DNA of 64,000 nucleotides from UBA5109 sp964606735. GTDB taxonomy: Bacteria > Pseudomonadota > Gammaproteobacteria > Pseudomonadales > Pseudohongiellaceae. The DNA lies in NCBI GenBank assembly GCA_964606735.1, contig CAZSHI010000003.1:1-64000 (forward strand), read 5' to 3'. Under the pieces are notes generated by a model. It was not told the DNA's origin. It searched no databases and saw only the letters and a program-made list of their open reading frames with translations. The stretch's first letter is position 1; every line of letters begins with the position of its first letter. The position numbers were made by a program, and so were the translations under genes. Of the stretch, positions 45,456 through 54,761 are shown one piece after another.

Positions 45456-46535
45456 ATGACTCCCGCTAAACCTAGCCGCGTTCTGCCAATGGCACTGATC
45501 GCCACACTGCTCATCACCCCGGTTTTCAGTGTCCATGCCCATCATTCCCGTGCCATGTTTGATATCGATAACACCATCGAGCTTGAGGGCGTGGTGAGCA
45601 TGGTGCGCTGGCGCAGCCCTCATGTGTTCTGGGCAGTGGAAGTTCCCAATGAAGCTGGCGAAACCGAGGAATGGATGATCGAAGGACATTCCATCAGTGG
45701 CCTGATGGGCAATGGCTGGCAGCCTGACTCCGTGGCAGTCGGTGATCATGTAAGAGTAGTCGTGAATCCAAGCCGCGATACATCCCGCCACTTTGGCCTG
45801 CTGGATTATTTTCGGCACGATGACGGCAGTGTCTTTTATTCCTTCCGTCCGCCAGAGGGTGTTGATACCAGACAACGGGTCGAAACCCTGGAACCCATCA
45901 TGCCATCCACCGATTTTTCCGGAACCTGGACCCGTATGAGCACAGGAAGCCAGACACAGGCTCTGCGGTCAGCCCTGGTGGGAAATTTTGATGCTCCGGA
46001 CCCTGCACTGCTGACCCCGGCGGGTCAGGCACAGGTTGCCAATTTTGATCTGAACGATGACCCCTACCTGGATTGCGTTCCGCTACCCCTGCCGCGCATC
46101 ATCACCTGGCCTTATGCGCACCGCTGGACCCGCCAGGATGATCAACTCATCATTGAAAAAGAACAGTCCCCCCAGGTCAGGGTGGTTTACTTCAATCGGG
46201 ATGAACCCCCTGCCGATTACCTTCCCAATGAACTGGGTTTTTCCCGCGGAACTTTTCTGCCGGATGGTTCCTTACGAATCGAGACCAGCCATTTTTCCCA
46301 CACACCCTGGGGTACTGACCGCGGCCTGGACTCCAGTGATCAAAAACGTGTCATTGAACAGTACTACCTGGCTGAGGATGGCTTGAGCATGAGCTTTATT
46401 TTCACGGTCATTGACCCTGTCTATCTGAACGAAGCCCTGCAGACACGTGGTGCCTACCGTAAAACCACTGATCATGAATTTACTGCTGAACTGTGCGATG
46501 TCGAAACATCACGTCAGCACCTGCAATTTGAATGA
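45456..46535 (+). CDS. Exported fusion of DUF6152 and DSGxW-type domains
   Basis: A 359-residue exported protein; AGGAG precedes the ATG and the signal peptide ends SVHAHHS. Residues about 27-130 form a DUF6152 domain (HHSRAMFDIDNTIELEG, VRWRSPHVFWAVEV, GDHVRVVVNPSRD). Residues about 150-359 follow the pattern of the secreted family at 37825: TDFSGTWTRM, a central DCVPLPLPR, SLRIETSHFSHTPW, KRVIEQYYLAEDG and TVIDPVYLNEAL. Function is unknown. The joining of two domains that are separate neighbouring genes at 37825 and 39014 suggests that they act together. Confidence 0.78.
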   Translation: MTPAKPSRVLPMALIATLLITPVFSVHAHHSRAMFDIDNTIELEGVVSMVRWRSPHVFWAVEVPNEAGETEEWMIEGHSISGLMGNGWQPDSVAVGDHVRVVVNPSRDTSRHFGLLDYFRHDDGSVFYSFRPPEGVDTRQRVETLEPIMPSTDFSGTWTRMSTGSQTQALRSALVGNFDAPDPALLTPAGQAQVANFDLNDDPYLDCVPLPLPRIITWPYAHRWTRQDDQLIIEKEQSPQVRVVYFNRDEPPADYLPNELGFSRGTFLPDGSLRIETSHFSHTPWGTDRGLDSSDQKRVIEQYYLAEDGLSMSFIFTVIDPVYLNEALQTRGAYRKTTDHEFTAELCDVETSRQHLQFE

Positions 46536-46587
46536 AACACAGGCCGAAAGGCGGGGGCTGGGATAAGGCCGGAAAATATTATTCGTC

Positions 46588-48282
46588 TTACTGAGTGGCA
46601 GGGATAGCCGGGATCTCGAGTGAATCGGCCAGCACACAGTTGTCATCGTCCAGACAGTTATCCATCAAGAGCTGCACGGTATCCCACAAAGGAGCGGCTG
46701 GCGGGGTATTGTAGGCCGGCGCATAACGCCCCAGGGCCAGATCGATGGGGGTGTTACCGTTGGCATCCACGACCTGCTGCCTGATGCCATTATCGATCAG
46801 GTACTGGGCAATCAGGTTCCAGCCCATTTTGGCAGCGGCATGCAAAGCAGTCTGTCCGTCCACCTCGACTACCACACGGAGTGCCGGGTGTAGACCCGAT
46901 CCCCGGGTAAAATTGCCCTGGGCTTCTTCCTGCCGAAAGAGGACGCTCTCAGGATCAATAATGTCCCCAACCGACAGCTCATAGCGTTCACTCGTTGGAC
47001 GCAAGGTCGGATCACCACTGATGGCATTGATATCAGCACCGGCATCCAGCAAAAGGCGGATGGTTTCAATACTGTCTTCCTCAGTTTTATAACGTCCACG
47101 GGTTGGTGAGGGTGACCACTCGATCCCGGAAACAACCAGCAAAGGTGTGTGACCTTTCCCATTGGGGAGATCTGCCAATGCCCCGTGTTCCAGCAGGAGT
47201 CTGACGGATGCCACATCGGCAGCCCGTGCCGCACGAATCAGGGGTGTTGCCCCATAGGACAGCGGATTATCCATGCCACGATCATAGATTGCATGGCGGT
47301 AAGGCGGGCGTAGTTTCAATTGCATGTTGGGGTTGGCACCGCGTGCGAGCAGCATGACGGCAATATCATAGCCACTGAGTACATCCTCGGAAGGAATATC
47401 GCGGTGGGAACCCACCGGCAAGGTATGCAAGTCAATGGCGTTATACAGCGGCGAACGGCCAAACAGATCCCAGCTGTTAACATCCGCTCCGGCTTCGATC
47501 AGTGCAGCGGCAGTATCGAAATGTTTATTGATCAGCGCCAGATTCAATGGCGAAACGCGGTCCGGGTCCACCACATCAAGATCGGCACCCGCCTCAGCCA
47601 GTATATTTATACACTCGAGGCAGCCCTGTCGGGCAGCATAATGCAGCGGATAAAAACCACCCTTGTTCATGTCCTTGGGACGCGGTTCAGAGAGAATACG
47701 TCGCTCCCAAAGGCGCACAGCACTTTGCTGGTTAACATCCGCACCCTCGGCAATGAGCAGCCTTAACATTTCCGGCTGTTCCTGTGCCGCAGCCCACATC
47801 AGCGCGCTCTGCTCACCCCAGTTTTCCCGGGCATTGACATCGGCACCGGCCTCGATCAGCAAGCTTGCATAGGCCACATTACCGGCGCGGGCCGCGATCA
47901 TCAGTGCCGTTTCACCTTCGGGGTTTTGCCAGTTGGGGTCTGCCCCGTGCGCCAGCAGGGCCTGCAGTATATCGACGTCTCCCAGTTGCGCCGCTTCGGA
48001 CATGCTGCCGGCACCATAATCATTAACCTGCGTGGTATCGGCACCGGCTTCCAGCAATGCGATGACCAGATCCTTGTAGCCGTAATAAATGGCATACAGG
48101 AGTGCTGTGGTGCCATCCGACTGTTCAGCATTGACATCGGCACCGGCTTCAATCATCGCCAGTGCTGCTTGTACGTCACCGCGGGCCACACGCTCAGGCA
48201 GTGAATCCTGGGCAAAAGCAGAAGACAGGCAGCAGGCCAGCAACACGGCAAGGATGGAAATTTTCATGCAGGCTCGCGTCAT
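46588..48282 (-). CDS. Exported ankyrin-repeat protein
   Basis: About 564 residues from the ATG at 48282 (MTRACMKIS); an ATG at 48267 is also possible. A signal peptide ends SSAFAQ. At least ten ankyrin repeats follow, with motifs such as DGTTALLYAIYYGYKDLVIA, EGETALMIAARAGNVAYASL and IEAGADVNARENWG. Between later repeats are longer inserts (for instance SPSPTRGRYKTEEDSIET). The C-terminus, after NTPIDLALGRYAPAYNTPP, ends in a segment with a Cys pair (CLDDDNCV), perhaps a disulfide. Ankyrin arrays bind proteins; an exported one may scaffold periplasmic partners. The gene directly follows the DUF1552 gene, with an overlapping frame region. Confidence 0.88.
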   Translation of the reverse strand: MTRACMKISILAVLLACCLSSAFAQDSLPERVARGDVQAALAMIEAGADVNAEQSDGTTALLYAIYYGYKDLVIALLEAGADTTQVNDYGAGSMSEAAQLGDVDILQALLAHGADPNWQNPEGETALMIAARAGNVAYASLLIEAGADVNARENWGEQSALMWAAAQEQPEMLRLLIAEGADVNQQSAVRLWERRILSEPRPKDMNKGGFYPLHYAARQGCLECINILAEAGADLDVVDPDRVSPLNLALINKHFDTAAALIEAGADVNSWDLFGRSPLYNAIDLHTLPVGSHRDIPSEDVLSGYDIAVMLLARGANPNMQLKLRPPYRHAIYDRGMDNPLSYGATPLIRAARAADVASVRLLLEHGALADLPNGKGHTPLLVVSGIEWSPSPTRGRYKTEEDSIETIRLLLDAGADINAISGDPTLRPTSERYELSVGDIIDPESVLFRQEEAQGNFTRGSGLHPALRVVVEVDGQTALHAAAKMGWNLIAQYLIDNGIRQQVVDANGNTPIDLALGRYAPAYNTPPAAPLWDTVQLLMDNCLDDDNCVLADSLEIPAIPATQ

Positions 48283-48313
48283 CAGTAGTATCCGGTACCC
48301 AAGGTGGCTTCCA

Positions 48314-49624
48314 TTAAACCTCGGCCAGCACACCCGTGCTGTCTCCGAAAGATTCCTCGGCAACGCCGACACGATTGAGCAGGGTCAGCAAAAGGTTCGC
48401 ATGCGGGGTATCCTGAGGATAGGCCAGATGCTGTCCGCCGCTTATAGCGCCGGCACCATGGCCGAAAATTGCGTTCGGCAGCGGGTCATTATTATGCTTG
48501 TTGGAATCACTCATGTTGGAACCAAACAGGATTATTGAATTATCCAGCACGGAGCCGCCCGCTTCCGGCATGTTGTCGAGCTTATCCAGGAAATAAGAAA
48601 ACACCTGGGTGTGGTATTGCTGCACCAGCGCCAGTTTGCTCATTTTTTCCGGATCATCACCGTGATGTGAAAGCGGATGGAATGCCTCCGACACACCAAC
48701 ATTAGGATAGGTACGCATGCTCACTTCCTTTTCCATCATGAAGGTGGCGACATTGGTCAGATTTATCTGGTAGGCCAGTGCAATCAGATCGAACATGATT
48801 TTCAGGTGAGCTTCAAAATCCGTCGGCACCCCTACAGGCGCTTCGGGAATTTCGACATTGCTCAGATCCTGCTCTTTCATCATCTGTACCCGGCGTTCAA
48901 CTTCACGCACTGAATCGAGGTAGTTGGTCACCATGCTTCTGTCCTCTGCACCAAGTTTGTTATGCAGTGAATTGGCATCTTCCAAAATGGAATCCAGAAT
49001 GCTGCCGGTCTCATTGACAATATAGGCTCGCTCCTGCTCGGTGTCGCCCTGGCCGAATAACTGGAAAAACAGTTTGCGTGGATCATTTTCAATCGGCAGG
49101 GACTGTTGTGGCGTCCTGAAGGACAGCGAATTGCCGAAGGAGCAGGAAGTGCCCGGAGCACAGGGTCCGCCATTGGGAGTACCGACTTCAATAGAGGGGA
49201 AGGTTGTGTTCTGACCAATATGCCTGGCAGCAATCTGGTCAACCGTCACCCCTTTAGCCGGGTTACTGGTATCGCTCGGTGCCACACAGCGCAACCAGGT
49301 TCCTGCCACAATCCCGTGCGGGTCACTGCTTTCTGCTGGCCTGTTACGTAAACCGGAAACGATAGTCATCTTGTTCTTGAAACGGGCCACTGGAGACAGA
49401 ATGGGTGAGACCTCAAAATCACTTCCTACCGTAGTAGGTACCCAGCGATCCATCACCGCACCGTGAGGGAAGAAGATAAAGCCCAGTCGTGGCTGTATAT
49501 TGGCAGCCGTCTGCGCCCAGGATGTGCTGGCCGGAATCATGGCATCGAGCAAAGGCAGGGCCACGCCGGCACCCATACCGCGCAGCAGCGTTCTTCTGGA
49601 TAAATGTTTTTTAGTGACAAACAT
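48314..49624 (-). CDS. Tat-exported DUF1552 protein
   Basis: A 436-residue DUF1552 protein. SRRTLLRGMGAGVALPLLDA is a twin-arginine signal at residues 9-28. RLGFIFFPHGAVMDRWVPT and the C-terminal SILFGSNMSDSNKHNNDPLP resemble the alkaline-phosphatase-like DUF1552/DUF1501 sulfatase-related layout. Enzymatic activity is not known. It lies 129 bases after the DUF1592 gene, and the two domains are widely found as pairs in planctomycetes, myxobacteria and marine gammaproteobacteria. Confidence 0.9.
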   Translation of the reverse strand: MFVTKKHLSRRTLLRGMGAGVALPLLDAMIPASTSWAQTAANIQPRLGFIFFPHGAVMDRWVPTTVGSDFEVSPILSPVARFKNKMTIVSGLRNRPAESSDPHGIVAGTWLRCVAPSDTSNPAKGVTVDQIAARHIGQNTTFPSIEVGTPNGGPCAPGTSCSFGNSLSFRTPQQSLPIENDPRKLFFQLFGQGDTEQERAYIVNETGSILDSILEDANSLHNKLGAEDRSMVTNYLDSVREVERRVQMMKEQDLSNVEIPEAPVGVPTDFEAHLKIMFDLIALAYQINLTNVATFMMEKEVSMRTYPNVGVSEAFHPLSHHGDDPEKMSKLALVQQYHTQVFSYFLDKLDNMPEAGGSVLDNSIILFGSNMSDSNKHNNDPLPNAIFGHGAGAISGGQHLAYPQDTPHANLLLTLLNRVGVAEESFGDSTGVLAEV

Positions 49625-49753
49625 GGCTGTGTACCTGATTGTTGCCTTTTGTTTTATGCTTTTGTCGTTTTATCCTGCAATTTCAAGGACTTTTGCTGTC
49701 CCGAGTGTAATCTTTCTGCCTGGTTTTATAAACAGTCTGTTCCCTGTAGCTTC

Positions 49754-52231
49754 TCATTCCACGGTGGCTGTCATGTTGATGGCGGACACCTCATCATTCT
49801 GACTGAGTAAAGCCGGCACCCTGCTCAGGCGGAAAGCATCACTGTTAATGATATTCAAGAGCAGTGCACTGAAGCGGTAATCTTCCGCCTTGGCCTCATT
49901 GACGATGGCTCTTACCAGTGGCATATCCTCGGCATCCAGTCCCCGTCCCAACGCATAGATCATCAATTTTTCCGTAAAGGCCTGGGCAAACATATCGGGC
50001 CGCGCCATCAGCGCTTCACGCAACTCATCCGGACCTGAAATTTCCTGGCCGCTGGGCAGAATCCCCGAGCTGTCAACGAGGGTTCCGGTAAAACGGTCAC
50101 GTTCTCGCCAGCGTCCGACTGCATCGAAATTATCCAGAGCAAAACCCAGCGGATCCATCACGGCATGGCAGGAAAAACAGGCTGGATTCTGGCGGTGCAG
50201 TTCCAGTCTCTGGCGCACGGTCTGTGCTGGACCACCGGCTTCATTCTCAGCCAGGTCCTCGACATCCGGTGGCGGCACCGGTGGTGGAGTCCCCATCAGG
50301 GTTTCCAGTATCCAGGCCCCGCGCAGGACCGGTGAGGTACGATTGGGATAGGCAGTCGACATCAACACCCCGCCTTTACCCATTAAGCCATAGCGTGAGG
50401 AATCTGGTAGTTCCACTCGTCTGAAACGGTTGCCCCTGACATTGCGAATGCCGTAATGCAGGGCCAGCCTTTCATTCAGGTAGGAATAATCGGCATCCAT
50501 CAGGCGCAGTACACTCTGGTCTTCGCGGAAAATGGAATCGACAAACAGTTCGATTTCCCTGACAAAATCCGGACGCAGGTCGCCGGCATTGGACGCATAG
50601 GGGAAAATATTTTCATCCGGCGAAATCTCATCCAACTTGGATAATTCCAGCCACTGATAGGCAAAATTACTGGCCAGGGAAGCCGATCTGGAATCAGCCA
50701 GCATTCGCTGTACCTGGTCTTGCAGAATGTCCGGGTCACTCAAGCGCTCCTCCACTGCCAGCTCCAATAATTCCTCATCCGGCAGACTGCTCCAGAGGAA
50801 ATAGGACAGCCGGGAAGCCAGTTCCAGGTCGCTGATTTCATAAATGCTACCCGGTTCCAGCTCCGGGGGCGCCAACTCGGCACGGTAAAGAAAATTCGGA
50901 CTGGCCAGAACTCGGGTCAGTGCCAGGCGGATGCCTTCTTCAAAACCACCATTGGCATAACCGGTTTGGTAAAACTCCAGCAAGGGGCGCCTGTCTTCAT
51001 CATTCAAGGGGCGCCGGTAAGCACGGTAGCCAAAATAATCAATGATCTCTTCGGCGCAGGCACTTTCTTGTGAACTTTCCGTCGGATAACAGCGGAAGAT
51101 TTTCTCCCGCGAGGGTGTTTGACTGATGCCCAGCGGATTGAAAGGGCCGCGCACTTCAAAGGATGAAAATGAAAGAATGCGGTCCTGGGTGGTGCCGGGC
51201 AGATGTGGCTGCAGGCGATCATCGGATTCGGCAAAACTGCGGCGCAAAAACGTTATGCCTATACTGTGCGGTCCGGCTGTGGTGCTGAAACGAATATCCT
51301 TGGTGCGGGCATCTATTTCCTGCTGGGGACCACTCTGGTCCCGATCCAGTGCAATCAGGTCCTCACCACCACCCACACTTATTTCATGAATCTTCTCGCC
51401 GTCGAGGGTGAAAATCATGGTGTTCTCGAACTCCATGTTGTATTTCCACAGGGACACATTGAAATCGGCAACACTGAGGGAATATTCCCCGTCTGCCGGA
51501 AACCAGTGCTCGACCAGCATGCCACCACGAGTTCCCAGCGGCAAACCTTCGATATGGCCCTGCTGCACCCCGCCTCCCTCGGCTCTGCCTGCCAGCGGCA
51601 GTTCACTACGATAGGTAGTACTGGCCAGAGAGGGCGTTTTATCGCCGACAGCCTGCTCAACAATGGAACGAGCAGCTGAAATATACTGTTCTATAAAAGC
51701 GGGAGAAACCTGCAGTGCTTCGGCAATATTATCGAAACCCTCACTGGTATCATCCTCCGGCAAAATGCTTGCCGGCTCAATGCTCAGACCAAACAGATCT
51801 CGAACAGAGTTGGCGTATTCCTTGCGATTCAGCCGGTGAATGGTAATCGGGTGTACATTGTCACGCTGCTCGGCCGCTTCATCCAGATAAGTCTCAAGCC
51901 AGGCAACAAACTCATCGGCTTGTTCAATTGAGGGTTTTGGCTGACCGGCCGGGGGCATCATTCGGCTGCGCAGTTTGCGAATAGCCGACTCCCAGACTGC
52001 CGGGTCTTCCGGCACGCTGTCGATACTCATCAGGGTAAAATCGACGCCGCCGGAATAATCGATGGTGTTATGACATTCGGTACAGTATTCATCCAGCAGG
52101 TTCCACTGCTTGGGCGTTTGCAGTGCTGCGAACTGATGTTCTTCCTGAGCTCTGGCAACACTGAGCATCAGCGTTGTGCTCATCACACAGAGTGCCAGGA
52201 CGCTTTTTTGTTTACTGTGTTTGTTCATCAT
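49754..52231 (-). CDS. Exported planctomycete-type cytochrome/DUF1592 multidomain protein
   Basis: An 825-residue exported protein. After a signal peptide (to about residue 28), CTECH at residues 50-54 is the heme motif of a planctomycete-type cytochrome. Next come DUF1587 (TIHRLNRKEYANSVRDLFGL), a beta-rich carbohydrate-binding-like region, DUF1595 (FGYRAYRRPLNDEDRRPLLE), DUF1592 (LTRVLASPNFLYRAE and RLSYFLWSSLPDEEL), DUF1588 (GLMGKGGVLMSTAYPNRTSP) and DUF1585. A second CxxCH (CFSCH) near residue 688 lies in FSCHAVMDPLGFALDNFDAV. A redox or extracellular polymer role has been suggested for such proteins, without proof. First gene of the DUF1592-DUF1552-ankyrin run. Confidence 0.9.
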   Translation of the reverse strand: MMNKHSKQKSVLALCVMSTTLMLSVARAQEEHQFAALQTPKQWNLLDEYCTECHNTIDYSGGVDFTLMSIDSVPEDPAVWESAIRKLRSRMMPPAGQPKPSIEQADEFVAWLETYLDEAAEQRDNVHPITIHRLNRKEYANSVRDLFGLSIEPASILPEDDTSEGFDNIAEALQVSPAFIEQYISAARSIVEQAVGDKTPSLASTTYRSELPLAGRAEGGGVQQGHIEGLPLGTRGGMLVEHWFPADGEYSLSVADFNVSLWKYNMEFENTMIFTLDGEKIHEISVGGGEDLIALDRDQSGPQQEIDARTKDIRFSTTAGPHSIGITFLRRSFAESDDRLQPHLPGTTQDRILSFSSFEVRGPFNPLGISQTPSREKIFRCYPTESSQESACAEEIIDYFGYRAYRRPLNDEDRRPLLEFYQTGYANGGFEEGIRLALTRVLASPNFLYRAELAPPELEPGSIYEISDLELASRLSYFLWSSLPDEELLELAVEERLSDPDILQDQVQRMLADSRSASLASNFAYQWLELSKLDEISPDENIFPYASNAGDLRPDFVREIELFVDSIFREDQSVLRLMDADYSYLNERLALHYGIRNVRGNRFRRVELPDSSRYGLMGKGGVLMSTAYPNRTSPVLRGAWILETLMGTPPPVPPPDVEDLAENEAGGPAQTVRQRLELHRQNPACFSCHAVMDPLGFALDNFDAVGRWRERDRFTGTLVDSSGILPSGQEISGPDELREALMARPDMFAQAFTEKLMIYALGRGLDAEDMPLVRAIVNEAKAEDYRFSALLLNIINSDAFRLSRVPALLSQNDEVSAINMTATVE

Positions 52232-52295
52232 GCTCGATTTTCAATTCTGTCACGCTCATTATAAAAGCAAAAACGGCGACTTTTCAGCCAGCAAG

Positions 52296-53255
52296 TCAGG
52301 CGTCCGGTGTCAGGTGTGCAATCAGGCTCTGGTGTGCCAGCCTGACAAAGGCCTCCGGATCACCCCAGCGAGAATCAAACTCCTGCGTGGGAGCTGCATC
52401 CACCGTTTCCTGTTCACTGTTGGCGCCCATAAAAAGATCCCTTACCCGCCTGAAAATGGTGTTGTACATGTCGCGCATGAGCAGCAGATCCTGATAGCTC
52501 ATTAAGGGACCGTTGCCCGGCACAATCACTGTGTCGGAATTAATCAGTCCGATCAGCGACTCCAGGCCATCAACCAGGCCACCAATCCAGCCTCCGGTCC
52601 ACCAGTCGATCAGCGGGTACGCCTCATTGGATATCACCCCACCGGCGTGAAGCACATTTTCTTCCGGAAAATAGACATACATATCCCCATCCGTGTGGGC
52701 CTGTACCAGATTGCCATACCAGACCGGTGAGCCGAAGTGGTCGAAATCACCGTAGAAATAGAAGCTTTCACTGGGTCGGGCTGATACGGGTAGCGGCTCG
52801 AAGCGGAAATCTTCCCAGGGACGTTCGATCGCCACGCCCAGCCAGAGCCGGGTATTCTCATGGGCAAAAATGCTGACGCCCGCCTCACCCAGCACCCGGT
52901 TCAGGCCGGTTTGTTCGCGATGCCAGTGCGTGTTCATCAGATGGGTGATATTGCGGGAATCCGTCGCCTCTGCGATACCATCCAATAGCACTTCACTGTT
53001 ATTCTCCAGGCCACCATCAACGACCAGCAGTTCCCCTGAAGGGGCTTTTTTCACCAGCACATTGGAACCAGCTCCGCTGATCATGAACAGCGAATCCCTC
53101 AGGGGGCTGATATTCAAAGAGCTTCTGGCTGAACAGGCACTTTGCAGCAAAGCGGATCCCAGCACCAGTCCAGGAAGCGTATTTCGGCAAGCCTTCAAGA
53201 GCGTGCGTCGCTTAAGAGGATGCAAGTGAGCCTGTTTCAAACGTTCTCGAACCAT
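52296..53255 (-). CDS. Exported metallo-beta-lactamase fold with altered metal site
   Basis: A 319-residue protein. KRRTLLKACRNTLPGLV near residues 15-31 followed by LQSAC (Cys41) reads as a Tat signal with a lipobox. The metallo-beta-lactamase fold is clear (LLVVDGGLENN, LMNTHWHREQTGLNR, IFAHENTRLWL, VIVPGNGPLM). The usual HxHxDH is HWHREQ at residues 110-115, and the usual PGHGP is PGNGP near residue 247. Thus Asp and His of the second metal site and a later His are replaced. The protein may bind one metal or none. It may have a substrate-binding role or a different chemistry. Confidence 0.82.
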   Translation of the reverse strand: MVRERLKQAHLHPLKRRTLLKACRNTLPGLVLGSALLQSACSARSSLNISPLRDSLFMISGAGSNVLVKKAPSGELLVVDGGLENNSEVLLDGIAEATDSRNITHLMNTHWHREQTGLNRVLGEAGVSIFAHENTRLWLGVAIERPWEDFRFEPLPVSARPSESFYFYGDFDHFGSPVWYGNLVQAHTDGDMYVYFPEENVLHAGGVISNEAYPLIDWWTGGWIGGLVDGLESLIGLINSDTVIVPGNGPLMSYQDLLLMRDMYNTIFRRVRDLFMGANSEQETVDAAPTQEFDSRWGDPEAFVRLAHQSLIAHLTPDA

Positions 53256-53369
53256 ACTGCTGGTGTTCCGTTTATACCCTGCTTTACTGGCGGTTCAGGG
53301 CTTAATCTTAGAGAGCAGAAGGCTAGCACGCTACCCGATGGGCAGCAATCTCGACCTGCCACTTAGCAC

Positions 53370-53413
53370 GCCAAGTTGCCTGAAGTCCCCTGAGGGGACC
53401 TTATCTACTTGGC
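53370..53413. repeat. Nested inverted repeat in a divergent gap
   Basis: GCCAAGT (53370-53376) pairs with ACTTGGC (53407-53413), enclosing GTCCCC (53385-53390) that pairs with GGGGAC (53394-53399). It lies between the divergent genes at 52296-53255 and 53530. It may be an operator, a small REP-like element or a leader-RNA structure. Confidence 0.5.
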
Positions 53414-53529
53414 CGACTTGAGTCCCGTTAAAATGTAAATTGCCATAGCCTCTGCGCTCTAAAACCTGCTAACTTTAGCCGTTTGAAATTCGGGACAGAC
53501 CCGCGATATCCACCTTCAACAAGCGAGAC

Positions 53530-54720
53530 ATGACAAGCATGAGTTCACCAGCCTACCAACCCGGCACCCATTTTCTGCAAATCCCGGGACCCTCCAATGT
53601 TCCAGAGCGCGTGCTGCGTGCCATGGCGCGACCGGTCATTGACCATCGTGGCCCAGAGTTTCCCACCCTAACCTATGACTTGCTGGAAAACATCAAACCT
53701 TTGTTTAAGACCAGCTCTCCGGTGTTTATCTATCCAACTTCCGGCACCGGTGGCTGGGAGTGTGCGCTGCTCAATACCCTCAACCCCGGCGACAAGGTAC
53801 TGGCTTATGAGACCGGCCATTTTTCTACCCTGTGGAAAGGTGTCGCCGACAAACTTGGGCTGGATGTGATCTGGCTGCAGGGTGACTGGCGTCATGGCAT
53901 TGATGCTCAGCGGATTGAAGAAGCCCTGCGCGAAGACAAAGCGCAGCAGATCAAGGCTGTCATGGCCGTGCATACCGAAACCTCCACCGGCGTCACCAGT
54001 CGTATCGACAAGGTACGCCAGGCTATTGATGATGCCGGACACCCGGCTCTCTTGCTGGTCGATGCTGTATCGTCCATTGCCTGCACCGAATATTTTCACG
54101 ATGAATGGCAAGTAGACGTAAGCATCAGCGCCTCACAAAAAGGACTGATGCTGCCACCGGGCCTCAGCTTCAATGCAGTCAGCGAAAAGGCTTTGAAACA
54201 GGCTGAAACGGTCAAGTCATATCAGTCCTACTGGCGCTGGGATGCCATGTACGAATTCAATAAAAAAGGCTATTTCCCCTATACCCCGAGCACCAACCTG
54301 CTGTATGCCCTACAGGAGGCTCTGAAGCTTCTGCACCTGGAAGGTCTGGACAATGTGTTTGACCGCCACCGCCGTTTGTCTGCTGCTACCCGGGCAGCCC
54401 TGACAGCCTGGGGCCTGGAAAATGTCTGTTTGAATGAAGATGAATTCTGTAATTCAACCACTGCTGTGCTGCTGCCCGAGGGTCACGATGCCGATGAGCT
54501 GCGCGAACTCATTCTGGAAAAATTCAACATGTCACTGGGTACCGGTCTGGGCAAACTCAAGGGCAAGATTTTCCGAATCGGCCATATCGGAGATTTCAAT
54601 GAACTGATGCTGGCTGGTACGCTCGGCGGTGTTGAAATGGGCCTGCAGCTGTCTGGCATCCCCTATAAAACAGGTGGTATCAATGCCGCCCTGCAATACC
54701 TGGCCGATCAGAAAAAATAG
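53530..54720 (+). CDS. Serine-glyoxylate-type class V aminotransferase
   Basis: A 396-residue class V aminotransferase. IPGPSNVPERVLRAMARPVI and DHRGPEFPTLT are the N-terminal signature of the serine-glyoxylate aminotransferase group, HTETSTGVTSRI binds the substrate, and K204 in ISASQKGLMLPPGLSF is the PLP lysine. The reaction converts serine and glyoxylate to hydroxypyruvate and glycine. A GntP-family permease gene follows after 41 bases, probably in one operon, so the imported acid may feed the glyoxylate/hydroxypyruvate pool. Confidence 0.93.
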   Translation: MTSMSSPAYQPGTHFLQIPGPSNVPERVLRAMARPVIDHRGPEFPTLTYDLLENIKPLFKTSSPVFIYPTSGTGGWECALLNTLNPGDKVLAYETGHFSTLWKGVADKLGLDVIWLQGDWRHGIDAQRIEEALREDKAQQIKAVMAVHTETSTGVTSRIDKVRQAIDDAGHPALLLVDAVSSIACTEYFHDEWQVDVSISASQKGLMLPPGLSFNAVSEKALKQAETVKSYQSYWRWDAMYEFNKKGYFPYTPSTNLLYALQEALKLLHLEGLDNVFDRHRRLSAATRAALTAWGLENVCLNEDEFCNSTTAVLLPEGHDADELRELILEKFNMSLGTGLGKLKGKIFRIGHIGDFNELMLAGTLGGVEMGLQLSGIPYKTGGINAALQYLADQKK

Positions 54721-54761
54721 CTTAATACCTCAAGTCAGTAAAACAATAACAAGGATATATC

